Shown in pieces: positions 1 through 6,014 of a stretch of 6,014 nucleotides of DNA. The stretch lies in NCBI GenBank assembly GCA_030698935.1, contig JAUYLR010000092.1, positions 1 through 6,014 on the forward strand, written 5' to 3'. A program made the position numbers and the translations under genes. Source of the DNA: a bacterium (GTDB taxonomy: Bacteria; Patescibacteriota; Minisyncoccia; Phycocordibacterales; UBA2100). Below the pieces are notes generated by a model, which saw only the letters and a list, made by a program, of their open reading frames with translations, was not told the DNA's origin and searched no databases. Each line of letters begins with the position of its first letter. Positions within the stretch are counted from its first letter, which is position 1.

Positions 1-386
1 AGGAGACAATCGCAAATCTGCGCAGAGCGATGATTTCCGGCAAGCCGATTCTCGGCATTTGTCTTGGGACGCAACTTCTTGCGCTTACGGCCGGCGCCAC
101 AACGTACAAATTGAAATACGGGCATCGCTCGCAAAATCAGCCGTGCGTAGATTCTGAAACACGCCGTTGTTACATCACCTCGCAAAATCACGGGTACGCA
201 GTTGATGCCAAATCTCTTCCCTCCGATTGGAAAGTATGGTTTACAAATGCAAACGACGGAAGCGTGGAGGGCATAAAGCACAGAACTAAACCGTGGCGAG
301 CCGTGCAATTTCATCCTGAAGCTTGTCCGGGGCCCACAGACACCGCGTGGATTTTTGATGACTTCCTGAAATCTCTCGCAAAATGA
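1..386 (+). CDS. carA: Carbamoyl-phosphate synthetase small subunit, 3' part (glutaminase domain)
   Basis: This is the C-terminal end of the glutamine amidotransferase subunit, which hydrolyses glutamine and channels ammonia to CarB for carbamoyl phosphate synthesis in the cytoplasm. The frame is open to the left edge, with the first full codon at base 3, so the ATG at 30 is internal and about 127 residues are visible. The class I amidotransferase triad is present: the nucleophile Cys in GICLGTQ (codon 60-62) and the His and Glu of QFHPEA (codons 312-314 and 318-320). The motifs [11 protein letters not shown] and TNANDGS are typical of CarA. NQPC after the YGHR motif and the GPTDT segment near the end resemble the CAD/Bacteroidetes-type enzyme more than E. 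coli CarA. The usual GICLGHQ reads GICLGTQ here; that residue is not part of the triad. It ends in TGA one base before carB. Identification is secure; the N-terminal half is outside the window. Confidence 0.96.
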   Translation, partial: ETIANLRRAMISGKPILGICLGTQLLALTAGATTYKLKYGHRSQNQPCVDSETRRCYITSQNHGYAVDAKSLPSDWKVWFTNANDGSVEGIKHRTKPWRAVQFHPEACPGPTDTAWIFDDFLKSLAK

Positions 387-390
387 TATG
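381..390 (+). other. carA-carB junction: TGA-T-ATG, no Shine-Dalgarno
   Basis: carA stops with TGA at 384-386, one base (T, 387) intervenes, and carB starts with ATG at 388. The 20 bases upstream (ending CTCTCGCAAAATGAT) contain no AGGAG-like site. A one-base gap implies one transcript, and probably re-initiation by ribosomes finishing carA, which would keep the two subunits in balance. The coupling is inferred from spacing; only the layout is seen. Confidence 0.8.
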
Positions 391-3300
391 CCGAACTCAC
401 TAAAACCCAAGACTGTACTTCTGCTCGGCTCCGGCGGCCTCAAAATCGGGCAGGCGGGCGAATTTGATTATTCCGGCACGCAGGCAATCAAGGCGCTCAA
501 GGAGGAAGGCGTTCGTGTCGTTTTAATGAATCCTAATATTGCTACAGTGCAAACGGATGAAGGGCTAGCGGATGCCGTGTATCTGCTCCCGCTCACTTTG
601 CAATTTGCGACACAAGTCATAAAGAAGGAACGGCCGGATGCGATTCTTCTTGGCTTCGGCGGGCAGACGGCGCTCAATCTCGGCCTTGAGCTTCAGGCAA
701 AAGGAATTCTCTCCAAATATAAAGTGCGAGTCTTGGGAACTCCGGTGTCAGTAATAAGGGACACGGAAGACCGCGAGCTGTTTGTAAAGCGCCTGCAGGA
801 AATAGACGTGAAAACCGCACGCAGTTTTGCGGCGAGAAATATCGCCGATGCGCGGAAGGCCGCCGAGAAAATCGGCTACCCCGTAATGGTGCGCGCAGGA
901 TTTGCGCTCGGTGGTCTTGGCTCCGGCGTCGTGCGCACGTCCGCGGAGCTTTCGCATAAGCTTGCAGAAATCTTTAAATCAAGTCCGCAGGTTTTGATTG
1001 AGGAAGACCTGTGCGGATGGAAAGAGGTGGAGTATGAAATCGTGCGCGACCGCGCCGACAACTGCATCTCCGTCTGCAATATGGAAAACATTGACCCGAT
1101 GGGCATTCATACCGGAGAAAGCATCGTTGTCGCGCCTTCGCAAACGCTCTCCAATGAGGAGTATCATTGCTTGCGCGAAATTGCGATTAAAACAATCCGC
1201 CACCTGGGCGTTGTCGGTGAATGCAACATCCAGTATGCGCTTCATCCGAAAACCGGCGATTACCGCGTGATTGAAGTAAATGCACGCCTTTCTCGCTCCT
1301 CCGCGCTTGCATCAAAAGCGACTGGATATCCGCTCGCATTTATCGCCGCAAAATTGGCACTTGGATTTACTCTGCCCGAACTGAAGAACTCCGTCACAAA
1401 AACTACCACGGCATGTTTTGAACCGGCACTTGATTACATCGTGCTTAAAATGCCCCGTTGGGATTTGACCAAGTTTGAAAATGCGATTACGCAGATTGGG
1501 ACCGAAATGAAAAGTGTCGGCGAAGTGATGGCGATTGGAAGAAGTTTTGAAGAAGTACTCCAAAAAGCGATTCGCATGCTTTCAATCGGCGCAGATGGAT
1601 TCACCGCTCATAAGAACGGCAACTTCAGAATCTCTCATTACATGGAAGAAATAAAGCATCCGACCACGCGCCGGATTTTCGCGCTCGCGGAAGCGCTGCG
1701 CGCAGGCGTCAGCACGAAGAAAATATATGCAATCTCCGGCATTGACCCGTGGTTCTTGGAGAAGATGCAAAATATCATTAAAACAGCACGCCTCACGGCA
1801 AGGCAAGGCCTTGCCGTGGACGTGTTGTACAGGGCTAAAAAGCTCGGTTTTTCAGATATTCAAATTGCCACACTTACAAAAAGCACGGAGGATAAGGTAC
1901 GCAGAGAGCGTAAGCGCCTGAAAGTAATCCCCGTCGTCAAGCAAATAGACACGCTTGCGGGTGAGTTCCCTGCTCAAACAAATTATCTATACGTCACATA
2001 TAACGGTACAGAAAACGATATTGCTCGCGGAAAGAACAGCGTCGTAGTTCTCGGAAGCGGGCCGTATTGTATCGGGTCTAGCGTTGAATTTGATTGGTCC
2101 AGCGTGCAGGTTCTGAAAACGCTCGCGGCAAACAAATACGAAACGATAATGATTAACTCAAATCCGGAAACGGTTTCCACCGACTACGACATGTCTAGCC
2201 GTCTTTATTTTGAAGAGCTTTCGCTTGAGCGCGTTTTGGACATTTATGAGTTTGAAAAACCGAAGGGTGTTGTGATTTCCACCGGCGGGCAGATTCCCAA
2301 CAACCTCGCGCTTCCCCTCCACGCGCGCGGAGTAAAGATACTGGGCACAAGTCCGAAAAATATTGACCGTGCGGAAGATAGGCATACGTTTTCAAAATTG
2401 CTGGACCATCTTAAAATTGATCAGCCTGCGTGGGTAGAATTAACCACACACAAAATCGCTGCCCGTACGGCCGCAAAAATCGGTTATCCGGTACTTGTTC
2501 GTCCGTCCTACGTGCTTTCAGGTGCGGCAATGAGCGTTGCCTATGACGAAACATCTCTTTTGAGATTTCTAAAACGCGCCACCGACATTTCCACTGAACA
2601 TCCGGTTGTCATTTCAAAATTCATTGAAAATGCGCGTGAAATTGAAATTGACGGCGTGGCATCGGGCGGAAAACTCGTCATCTACGCTATTACCGAGCAT
2701 GTGGAAAACGCAGGCACGCATTCCGGCGACGCGACGGTGGTGCTCCCGCCCCAGCGCACATATCTGGAAACAATTCGCCGCGCCAAGAATGTTACCAAAG
2801 ACATAGTAAAGGAGTTGAAAATTACAGGGCCGTTCAACATACAATTCATAGCGAAAGAAAATCATCTGCAAGTCATTGAGTGCAACGTACGAGCATCGCG
2901 CAGTTTCCCATTCGTTTCCAAAGTAACGGGATACAACTTTATAGATATCGCTACGCGCGCGATGCTTAAAGAAGATGTGAGTGGCGACTACCGCACGCTT
3001 GAACTGGACTTCGTCGCCGTGAAATCACCGCAATTTTCATACGCGCGCATCAAGGGCGCCGACCCCGTATCAAACGTGGAAATGGCATCCACGGGAGAAG
3101 TCGCCTGCTTCGGCGATTCGTTCGGCGAGGCGCTTATAAAATCCATGCTTTCAGCAGGATTTCGCCTCCCAAATAAGAACATTCTTATATCGCTCGGTAA
3201 GGAAGAAAACAAAGTGAAGTTGCTCCCTGCGCTCCGCGAGCTCGCAAAAATGAACTTTAAACTCTTTGCAACCGAACACACGGCGGATTTTATGCGAGAG

Positions 3301-3591
3301 AATGGCATTGAGTGCGAAAAAGTTTACAAAATCGGTACGAAAAAAGAGCCAAGTGTCGGTTCGCTGTTGGATAACGACGGTGTAGACCTGATAATCAACA
3401 TTCCCGGCCGTAATTTTGGCCGCGACGCCGCCGACGGCTACATAATCCGCCGAAAAGCGGTTGACTTGAACATTCCGCTCATCACCAACCGCCAACTCGC
3501 GGAAAGTTTTATCGTTGCGTTTTCGGAGATGAATCCTGCGCAATTAAAATCTGAAGCCGTGAGCGCGTACCGCAACAAGTCCGGAACCTAA
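388..3591 (+). CDS. carB: Carbamoyl-phosphate synthetase large subunit, complete, CAD-like type
   Basis: This is the synthetase subunit (1067 residues; E. coli has 1073) that makes carbamoyl phosphate from bicarbonate, ammonia and two ATP. The two homologous halves are intact. Half 1 starts at LGSGGLKIGQAGEFDYSG, has the glycine-rich AFALGGLGSG (about 171-180) and the metal/ATP residues of VIEVNAR (Glu296, Asn298). An oligomerisation region follows at about 400-540. Half 2 starts at LGSGPYCIGSSVEFDW (about 555), has RPSYVLSGA (from 705) and VIECNVR (Glu831, Asn833). A methylglyoxal-synthase-like allosteric domain runs from about 930; its usual GTA loop reads HTA. Phrases such as NPNIATVQT, CNMENIDPMGIHTGESIVVAPSQTL and NPETVSTDYDM match the CAD/Bacteroidetes branch as I recall it. 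The ATG at 388 is the first in frame and gives the family's normal N-terminus. No Shine-Dalgarno is visible, so it is probably coupled to carA. A perfect palindrome lies in frame at codons 469-477. The stop overlaps that of uvrA. Confidence 0.98.
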   Translation: MPNSLKPKTVLLLGSGGLKIGQAGEFDYSGTQAIKALKEEGVRVVLMNPNIATVQTDEGLADAVYLLPLTLQFATQVIKKERPDAILLGFGGQTALNLGLELQAKGILSKYKVRVLGTPVSVIRDTEDRELFVKRLQEIDVKTARSFAARNIADARKAAEKIGYPVMVRAGFALGGLGSGVVRTSAELSHKLAEIFKSSPQVLIEEDLCGWKEVEYEIVRDRADNCISVCNMENIDPMGIHTGESIVVAPSQTLSNEEYHCLREIAIKTIRHLGVVGECNIQYALHPKTGDYRVIEVNARLSRSSALASKATGYPLAFIAAKLALGFTLPELKNSVTKTTTACFEPALDYIVLKMPRWDLTKFENAITQIGTEMKSVGEVMAIGRSFEEVLQKAIRMLSIGADGFTAHKNGNFRISHYMEEIKHPTTRRIFALAEALRAGVSTKKIYAISGIDPWFLEKMQNIIKTARLTARQGLAVDVLYRAKKLGFSDIQIATLTKSTEDKVRRERKRLKVIPVVKQIDTLAGEFPAQTNYLYVTYNGTENDIARGKNSVVVLGSGPYCIGSSVEFDWSSVQVLKTLAANKYETIMINSNPETVSTDYDMSSRLYFEELSLERVLDIYEFEKPKGVVISTGGQIPNNLALPLHARGVKILGTSPKNIDRAEDRHTFSKLLDHLKIDQPAWVELTTHKIAARTAAKIGYPVLVRPSYVLSGAAMSVAYDETSLLRFLKRATDISTEHPVVISKFIENAREIEIDGVASGGKLVIYAITEHVENAGTHSGDATVVLPPQRTYLETIRRAKNVTKDIVKELKITGPFNIQFIAKENHLQVIECNVRASRSFPFVSKVTGYNFIDIATRAMLKEDVSGDYRTLELDFVAVKSPQFSYARIKGADPVSNVEMASTGEVACFGDSFGEALIKSMLSAGFRLPNKNILISLGKEENKVKLLPALRELAKMNFKLFATEHTADFMRENGIECEKVYKIGTKKEPSVGSLLDNDGVDLIINIPGRNFGRDAADGYIIRRKAVDLNIPLITNRQLAESFIVAFSEMNPAQLKSEAVSAYRNKSGT
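1794..1818. repeat. Perfect 11-bp inverted repeat with 3-base loop inside carB
   Basis: Arm CACGGCAAGGC (1794-1804), loop AAG (1805-1807), arm GCCTTGCCGTG (1808-1818). All 11 pairs match. Further out, CACG (1787-1790) and CGTG (1821-1824) could extend the hairpin imperfectly. It is read as LTARQGLAVD, codons 469-478 of CarB, in the linker just after the WFLEKMQNIIK helix and before the LGFSD motif. This linker varies in length and sequence between CarB homologues. Its 11+3+11 layout is the same as that of the palindrome at 5769-5793 in uvrA, and both have AGG-N5-CCT at the centre. It could be an inserted repeat or a chance palindrome. Confidence 0.75.
3588..3591. other. Convergent overlapping stop codons of carB and uvrA (CTAA)
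   Basis: The carB stop TAA occupies 3589-3591. The uvrA stop TAG, read on the - strand, occupies 3590-3588. The two coding regions therefore share four bases tail to tail, and no intergenic space exists for a dedicated terminator. Each transcript must run into the antisense of the other gene unless it is terminated inside coding sequence. Confidence 0.95.
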
Positions 3592-6014
3592 CGCTTCTTT
3601 TTTAAGACTCTTTTCAGATAGTATCCTGTATGTGACCCGTCCGTTTTAGATACCTCTTCAGGTGTGCCTGTGGCTACAACCTTCCCGCCTCCGGCGCCGC
3701 CGTCGGGTCCCATGTCCATTATCCAATCAGCGCATTTTAAGACATCAAGATTGTGCTCAATCACTACCACGCTGTTCCCTCTTTCCACCAGCTTTTGGAG
3801 AATATCAATGAGCTTCTGCACATCGTCGTAGTGGAGTCCAACCGTCGGCTCATCCAAGAGGTACATAGTCTTTGCAGAAAGCGGACGGTACAGTTCCGAT
3901 GCGATTTTCACTCTCTGTGCTTCCCCGCCGGAAAGAGTCGTCGCGCTTTGCCCGAGCTCAAGATAATCCAGCCCGACATCTGAAAGCGTCTTCAGACGGT
4001 CGGAAATTGCCGGTACATCCTCAAAAAAGGCGGACGCTTCCTCTACCGTCATGGAAAGCACATCGTAGATGTTCCGTTTTTTGTATTTCACTTCAAGAGT
4101 CTCTTTCATAAACCGCTTTCCGTTGCACATGTCGCAGGTAACGTACACCGTCGGCAAGAAGTGCATTTCCACAGCCACGAGCCCGTTGCCTTGGCACACT
4201 TCGCACCGCCCGCCTTTGACATTGAAACTGAACCTGCCCGGCCCCCATCCGCGCGCACGCGCCTCCTCACTCATGGCAAAGAGGTCGCGGATGTGGGTAA
4301 ACGCGCCAGTGTATGTCGCGGGGTTTGAACGGGGCGTGCGCCCGATTGGCGATTGGTCTATGAGAATTGACCGCGCCAGATATTCCGTCCCGTTGAATTC
4401 TTTGCAGTTATATATTTTTGCCGTGCGATATCGTTTATCAAAACGCGCCAGAAAATTGCGGTGCAAGATTTCATACAGGAAAGAAGATTTGCCGGAACCG
4501 GATACGCCGGTAATTGCGACGAGCTTGCCGAGCGGAATATCAACATTGAGATTCTGAATATTAAACTTGTTGGCTCCGCGTATTTTTATCTTTCCCCTGT
4601 CAGCCGTCCGGCGTTTTCCAGGCATCTCTATTGAGGTCTCCTCGCGGAGATATGCGAGGGTGCGCGAGCCGGATTTATTAGATTTGGCGGTTAGCAATTC
4701 ATCCAGCCATCCGGATGCAACTATATTTCCACCGTGAATACCGGCGCCATGTCCTAAATCCACGATGTAATCGGAGGCGAATATCGTATCTTCATCGTGC
4801 TCTACGACGATGACGGTATTTCCGATGTCGCGCAGATGCTTGAGTGTTTCAATCAACTTGTCGTTGTCGCGCTGGTGCAGGCCAATGGTTGGCTCGTCCA
4901 ACACATACAGAGCGCCAACAAGCCCGCTTCCCAACTGTGAAGCAAGCCGGATGCGCTGGGCTTCCCCGCCGGAGAGCGTGTTCGCCTTTCTATCAAGCGT
5001 CAGATATTCAATACCGACGTTTTGCATGAACCGCAAACGGCTCAAGATTTCCTTAATGACCACGCGGGAGATTTCCTCCTCTTTTTTCGTAAGCTTGAGC
5101 GCGCCAAAGAATTTTTGCGCATCGTCTATGGACGATGTTGTAATGTCAACAATATTCATACCGTGCGGTGTCCCCGCAAGGTGACTCCTCGCTTGAGAGG
5201 TGACTCCTCGCGGCTCCTGGCCTATGAATACGCTTAACGCCTCCGGGCGTAATCGGGAACCTTTGCATGTATCGCACGGCTCGTCGCCGAAGAAATACTT
5301 TGAGCCGAGACCGTTGCACGCGGGGCACGCACCGTGCGGAGAGTTGAAAGAAAAGAGGCGCGGCTCAATTTCCGGAAACGAGAACCCGTCGTATGGGCAC
5401 ATGAATTTTGCGGAAACAATGTGCGATATACCGTCTGCGTCTATTATCTTTACCAACCCGTCTGATTCATGGAGCGCCCGCTCAATCGCTTCAGATGCGC
5501 GCTCACGCGCGGCTTTTGCGTCATCAGTAAATTCCGACACGAATATTTCGTCAACGATGACGTCAATATCATGTTTGTGATTCTTTTCAAGAGTTATTCT
5601 CTCTCGCAGTTTCTTTTCCTCTCCGTCTACGATGACTTTCTCAAAACCTTTATTGAGCAGGTCATACAGCATCTGATAGTACTCACCTTTTCTACCGACG
5701 ACAACCGGCGATGTGATTGTGACCCTCGCGAGCGAAACATTCTTTGTGAGAGATTTCTCCTTGGCTTTACCCACGAGGTGAAACCTCGTGGGTTTCAATG
5801 GCTCAATTTGGTGTTTTTTTGCACTATCTACAATTTTTAAGACGGACTCAAGGATTTCTTCGTTTGTATGTTTCTTTACTTCCCGCCCGCAGGTAAGGCA
5901 GTGTGGCTTCCCGACTCGTGCGTATAGCACGCGCAGGTAATCATAGATTTCCGTAATCGTGGCGACAGTAGAACGTGGGTTGTTGGAGCGGGATTTTTGG
6001 TCTATTGAAATAGC
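3588..6014 (-). CDS. uvrA: Excinuclease ABC subunit UvrA, 5' truncated by window edge, insertion domain missing
   Basis: UvrA is the dimeric ABC-type ATPase that finds DNA damage and loads UvrB in nucleotide excision repair. The frame stays open to 6014, giving 808 visible residues. The GTG at 5930 is an internal valine, because the 28 upstream codons encode the conserved Q-loop region (AISIDQKS, NNPRSTVATITEI). The first Walker A lies off the window. In visible numbering: CLTC at 39-42; the UvrB-binding domain at about 44-175, so this is not a UvrA2-type protein; CPYDG at 206-210 and ACPAC near 230; CDTC at 247-250; LSGGEAQ at 347 and LDEPTIGLH at 372; second Walker A GVSGSGKSS at 503; zinc module CEVC/CDMC at 604/627 with 19 residues between; second LSGGEAQ and LLDEPTVGLH near the end. 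Only about nine residues separate GLG from CDTC, where E. coli has about 120, so the insertion domain is gone. Two extra segments, at about 5724-5807 and 5160-5216, coincide with palindromic repeats. Full length is probably about 900 residues. Confidence 0.97.
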   Translation of the reverse strand, partial: AISIDQKSRSNNPRSTVATITEIYDYLRVLYARVGKPHCLTCGREVKKHTNEEILESVLKIVDSAKKHQIEPLKPTRFHLVGKAKEKSLTKNVSLARVTITSPVVVGRKGEYYQMLYDLLNKGFEKVIVDGEEKKLRERITLEKNHKHDIDVIVDEIFVSEFTDDAKAARERASEAIERALHESDGLVKIIDADGISHIVSAKFMCPYDGFSFPEIEPRLFSFNSPHGACPACNGLGSKYFFGDEPCDTCKGSRLRPEALSVFIGQEPRGVTSQARSHLAGTPHGMNIVDITTSSIDDAQKFFGALKLTKKEEEISRVVIKEILSRLRFMQNVGIEYLTLDRKANTLSGGEAQRIRLASQLGSGLVGALYVLDEPTIGLHQRDNDKLIETLKHLRDIGNTVIVVEHDEDTIFASDYIVDLGHGAGIHGGNIVASGWLDELLTAKSNKSGSRTLAYLREETSIEMPGKRRTADRGKIKIRGANKFNIQNLNVDIPLGKLVAITGVSGSGKSSFLYEILHRNFLARFDKRYRTAKIYNCKEFNGTEYLARSILIDQSPIGRTPRSNPATYTGAFTHIRDLFAMSEEARARGWGPGRFSFNVKGGRCEVCQGNGLVAVEMHFLPTVYVTCDMCNGKRFMKETLEVKYKKRNIYDVLSMTVEEASAFFEDVPAISDRLKTLSDVGLDYLELGQSATTLSGGEAQRVKIASELYRPLSAKTMYLLDEPTVGLHYDDVQKLIDILQKLVERGNSVVVIEHNLDVLKCADWIMDMGPDGGAGGGKVVATGTPEEVSKTDGSHTGYYLKRVLKKKR
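5165..5211. repeat. Tandem short palindromic units inside uvrA, with a 14-bp direct repeat
   Basis: AGGTGACTCCTCGC occurs exactly twice, at 5179-5192 and 5198-5211 (19-base period). The second copy sits in a small hairpin, GAGG-TGACT-CCTC (5197-5209). The first copy has the degenerate form AAGG-TGACT-CCTC (5178-5190). Directly beside it is GCGG-TGTCC-CCGC (5165-5177), with the same 4-5-4 design and a paired A/T to C/G change in the stem. All three units fall within 5160-5216, a 57-base in-frame segment encoding about 19 residues (EPRGVTS to TPHG). This segment has no counterpart between the strand 'ALSVFIG' and 'MNIVDIT' of UvrA, where E. coli and Bacillus proteins run straight through. Confidence 0.85.
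5769..5797. repeat. Perfect 11-bp palindrome with 3-base loop inside uvrA
   Basis: Arm ACCCACGAGGT (5769-5779), loop GAA (5780-5782), arm ACCTCGTGGGT (5783-5793). An overlapping inverted repeat, TGAAACC (5779-5785) and GGTTTCA (5791-5797), extends it. The element is translated on the - strand as PTRFHLVG. It lies in a stretch between the ILESVLKIVDSA helix and ITSPVVVGRKGEY, where this UvrA has about 26 residues more than E. coli UvrA. The core GAGGTGAAACCTCG (5775-5788) matches the unit at 5197-5210 (GAGGTGACTCCTCG) at 12 of 14 bases, so the two are probably copies of one repeat family. Confidence 0.85.

Noticed and set aside
30..32. ATG as the carA start codon
   Set aside because: The upstream codons from base 3 (ETIANLRRA) continue in frame and match CarA; a start here would leave only half of the amidotransferase domain.
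384..386. TGA recoded as glycine or tryptophan, as in some candidate-phyla bacteria
   Set aside because: TGA falls exactly at the expected end of CarA, just before the carB start, and none interrupts carB or uvrA, so the standard code fits.
3406..3424. CGGCC...GGCCG inverted repeat near the carB 3' end
   Set aside because: Five-pair stem with an 8-base loop in conserved coding sequence; unremarkable at this length and unlike the longer palindromes.
3553..3603. Rho-independent terminator after carB (GAAGC/GCTTC stem followed by six T)
   Set aside because: The stem is only five pairs, enclosing a 35-base loop with little internal pairing, and the T run is explained by lysine codons at the end of uvrA.
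4069..4557. Longest + strand open frame opposite uvrA (162 codons), and other antisense frames
   Set aside because: They lie opposite strongly conserved coding sequence, have no recognisable protein features and are expected shadows of codon bias.
5165..5211. CRISPR array
   Set aside because: The repeats are 14 bases with a 5-base gap, lie inside a continuous conserved gene, and have no spacers of normal length.
5237..5250. ACGCC-TCCG-GGCGT hairpin in uvrA
   Set aside because: Only five pairs, and it encodes the conserved RLRPEALSV strand of UvrA without extra residues, so it is explained by coding.
5930..5930. GTG as the uvrA start codon
   Set aside because: The 28 codons upstream to the window edge continue in frame and encode the conserved UvrA Q-loop region, so this GTG is an internal valine.

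Overview
The window holds three protein genes and almost no non-coding DNA. From the left edge come the 3' end of carA and a complete carB, both on the + strand. They are the two subunits of glutamine-dependent carbamoyl-phosphate synthetase, which makes carbamoyl phosphate for pyrimidines and arginine. Running back from the right edge on the - strand is most of uvrA, the damage-recognition ATPase of nucleotide excision repair; its first roughly 90-100 codons lie beyond base 6014. carB and uvrA converge and their stop codons overlap. No intergenic stretch exceeds one base, and there is no RNA gene, CRISPR array, insertion sequence or recognisable promoter.

The organism looks like a bacterium with a compact genome and the standard genetic code: TGA, TAA and TAG each end one gene at the expected C-terminus. 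The carA and carB products are of the type I associate with animal CAD and Bacteroidetes-like synthetases, not the E. coli type. The UvrA lacks a domain, there are no clear Shine-Dalgarno sites, and short palindromes sit inside genes. Together these suggest a candidate-phyla-radiation (Patescibacteria/Parcubacteria-like) genome. That assignment is inference from memory of these families, not a search result.

The most interesting content lies inside the genes. Three places carry short, strong inverted repeats in frame within coding sequence: one in carB (1794-1818) and two in uvrA (5165-5211 and 5769-5797). The two uvrA sites share a core, GAGGTGA-NN-CCTCG on the + strand. Each falls in a segment where this UvrA has extra residues compared with E. 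coli and Bacillus UvrA as I recall them (about 19 and about 26 residues). This is how a small palindromic mobile repeat inserted into protein genes would look, similar in concept to the Rickettsia palindromic elements. Separately, this UvrA has lost about 110 residues, the 'insertion domain' of the first ATPase half, while keeping its UvrB-binding domain.

carA and carB are one base apart and surely co-transcribed; carA's glutaminase supplies ammonia to the two ATP-grasp halves of CarB. uvrA is functionally unrelated and belongs to an oppositely directed transcription unit.
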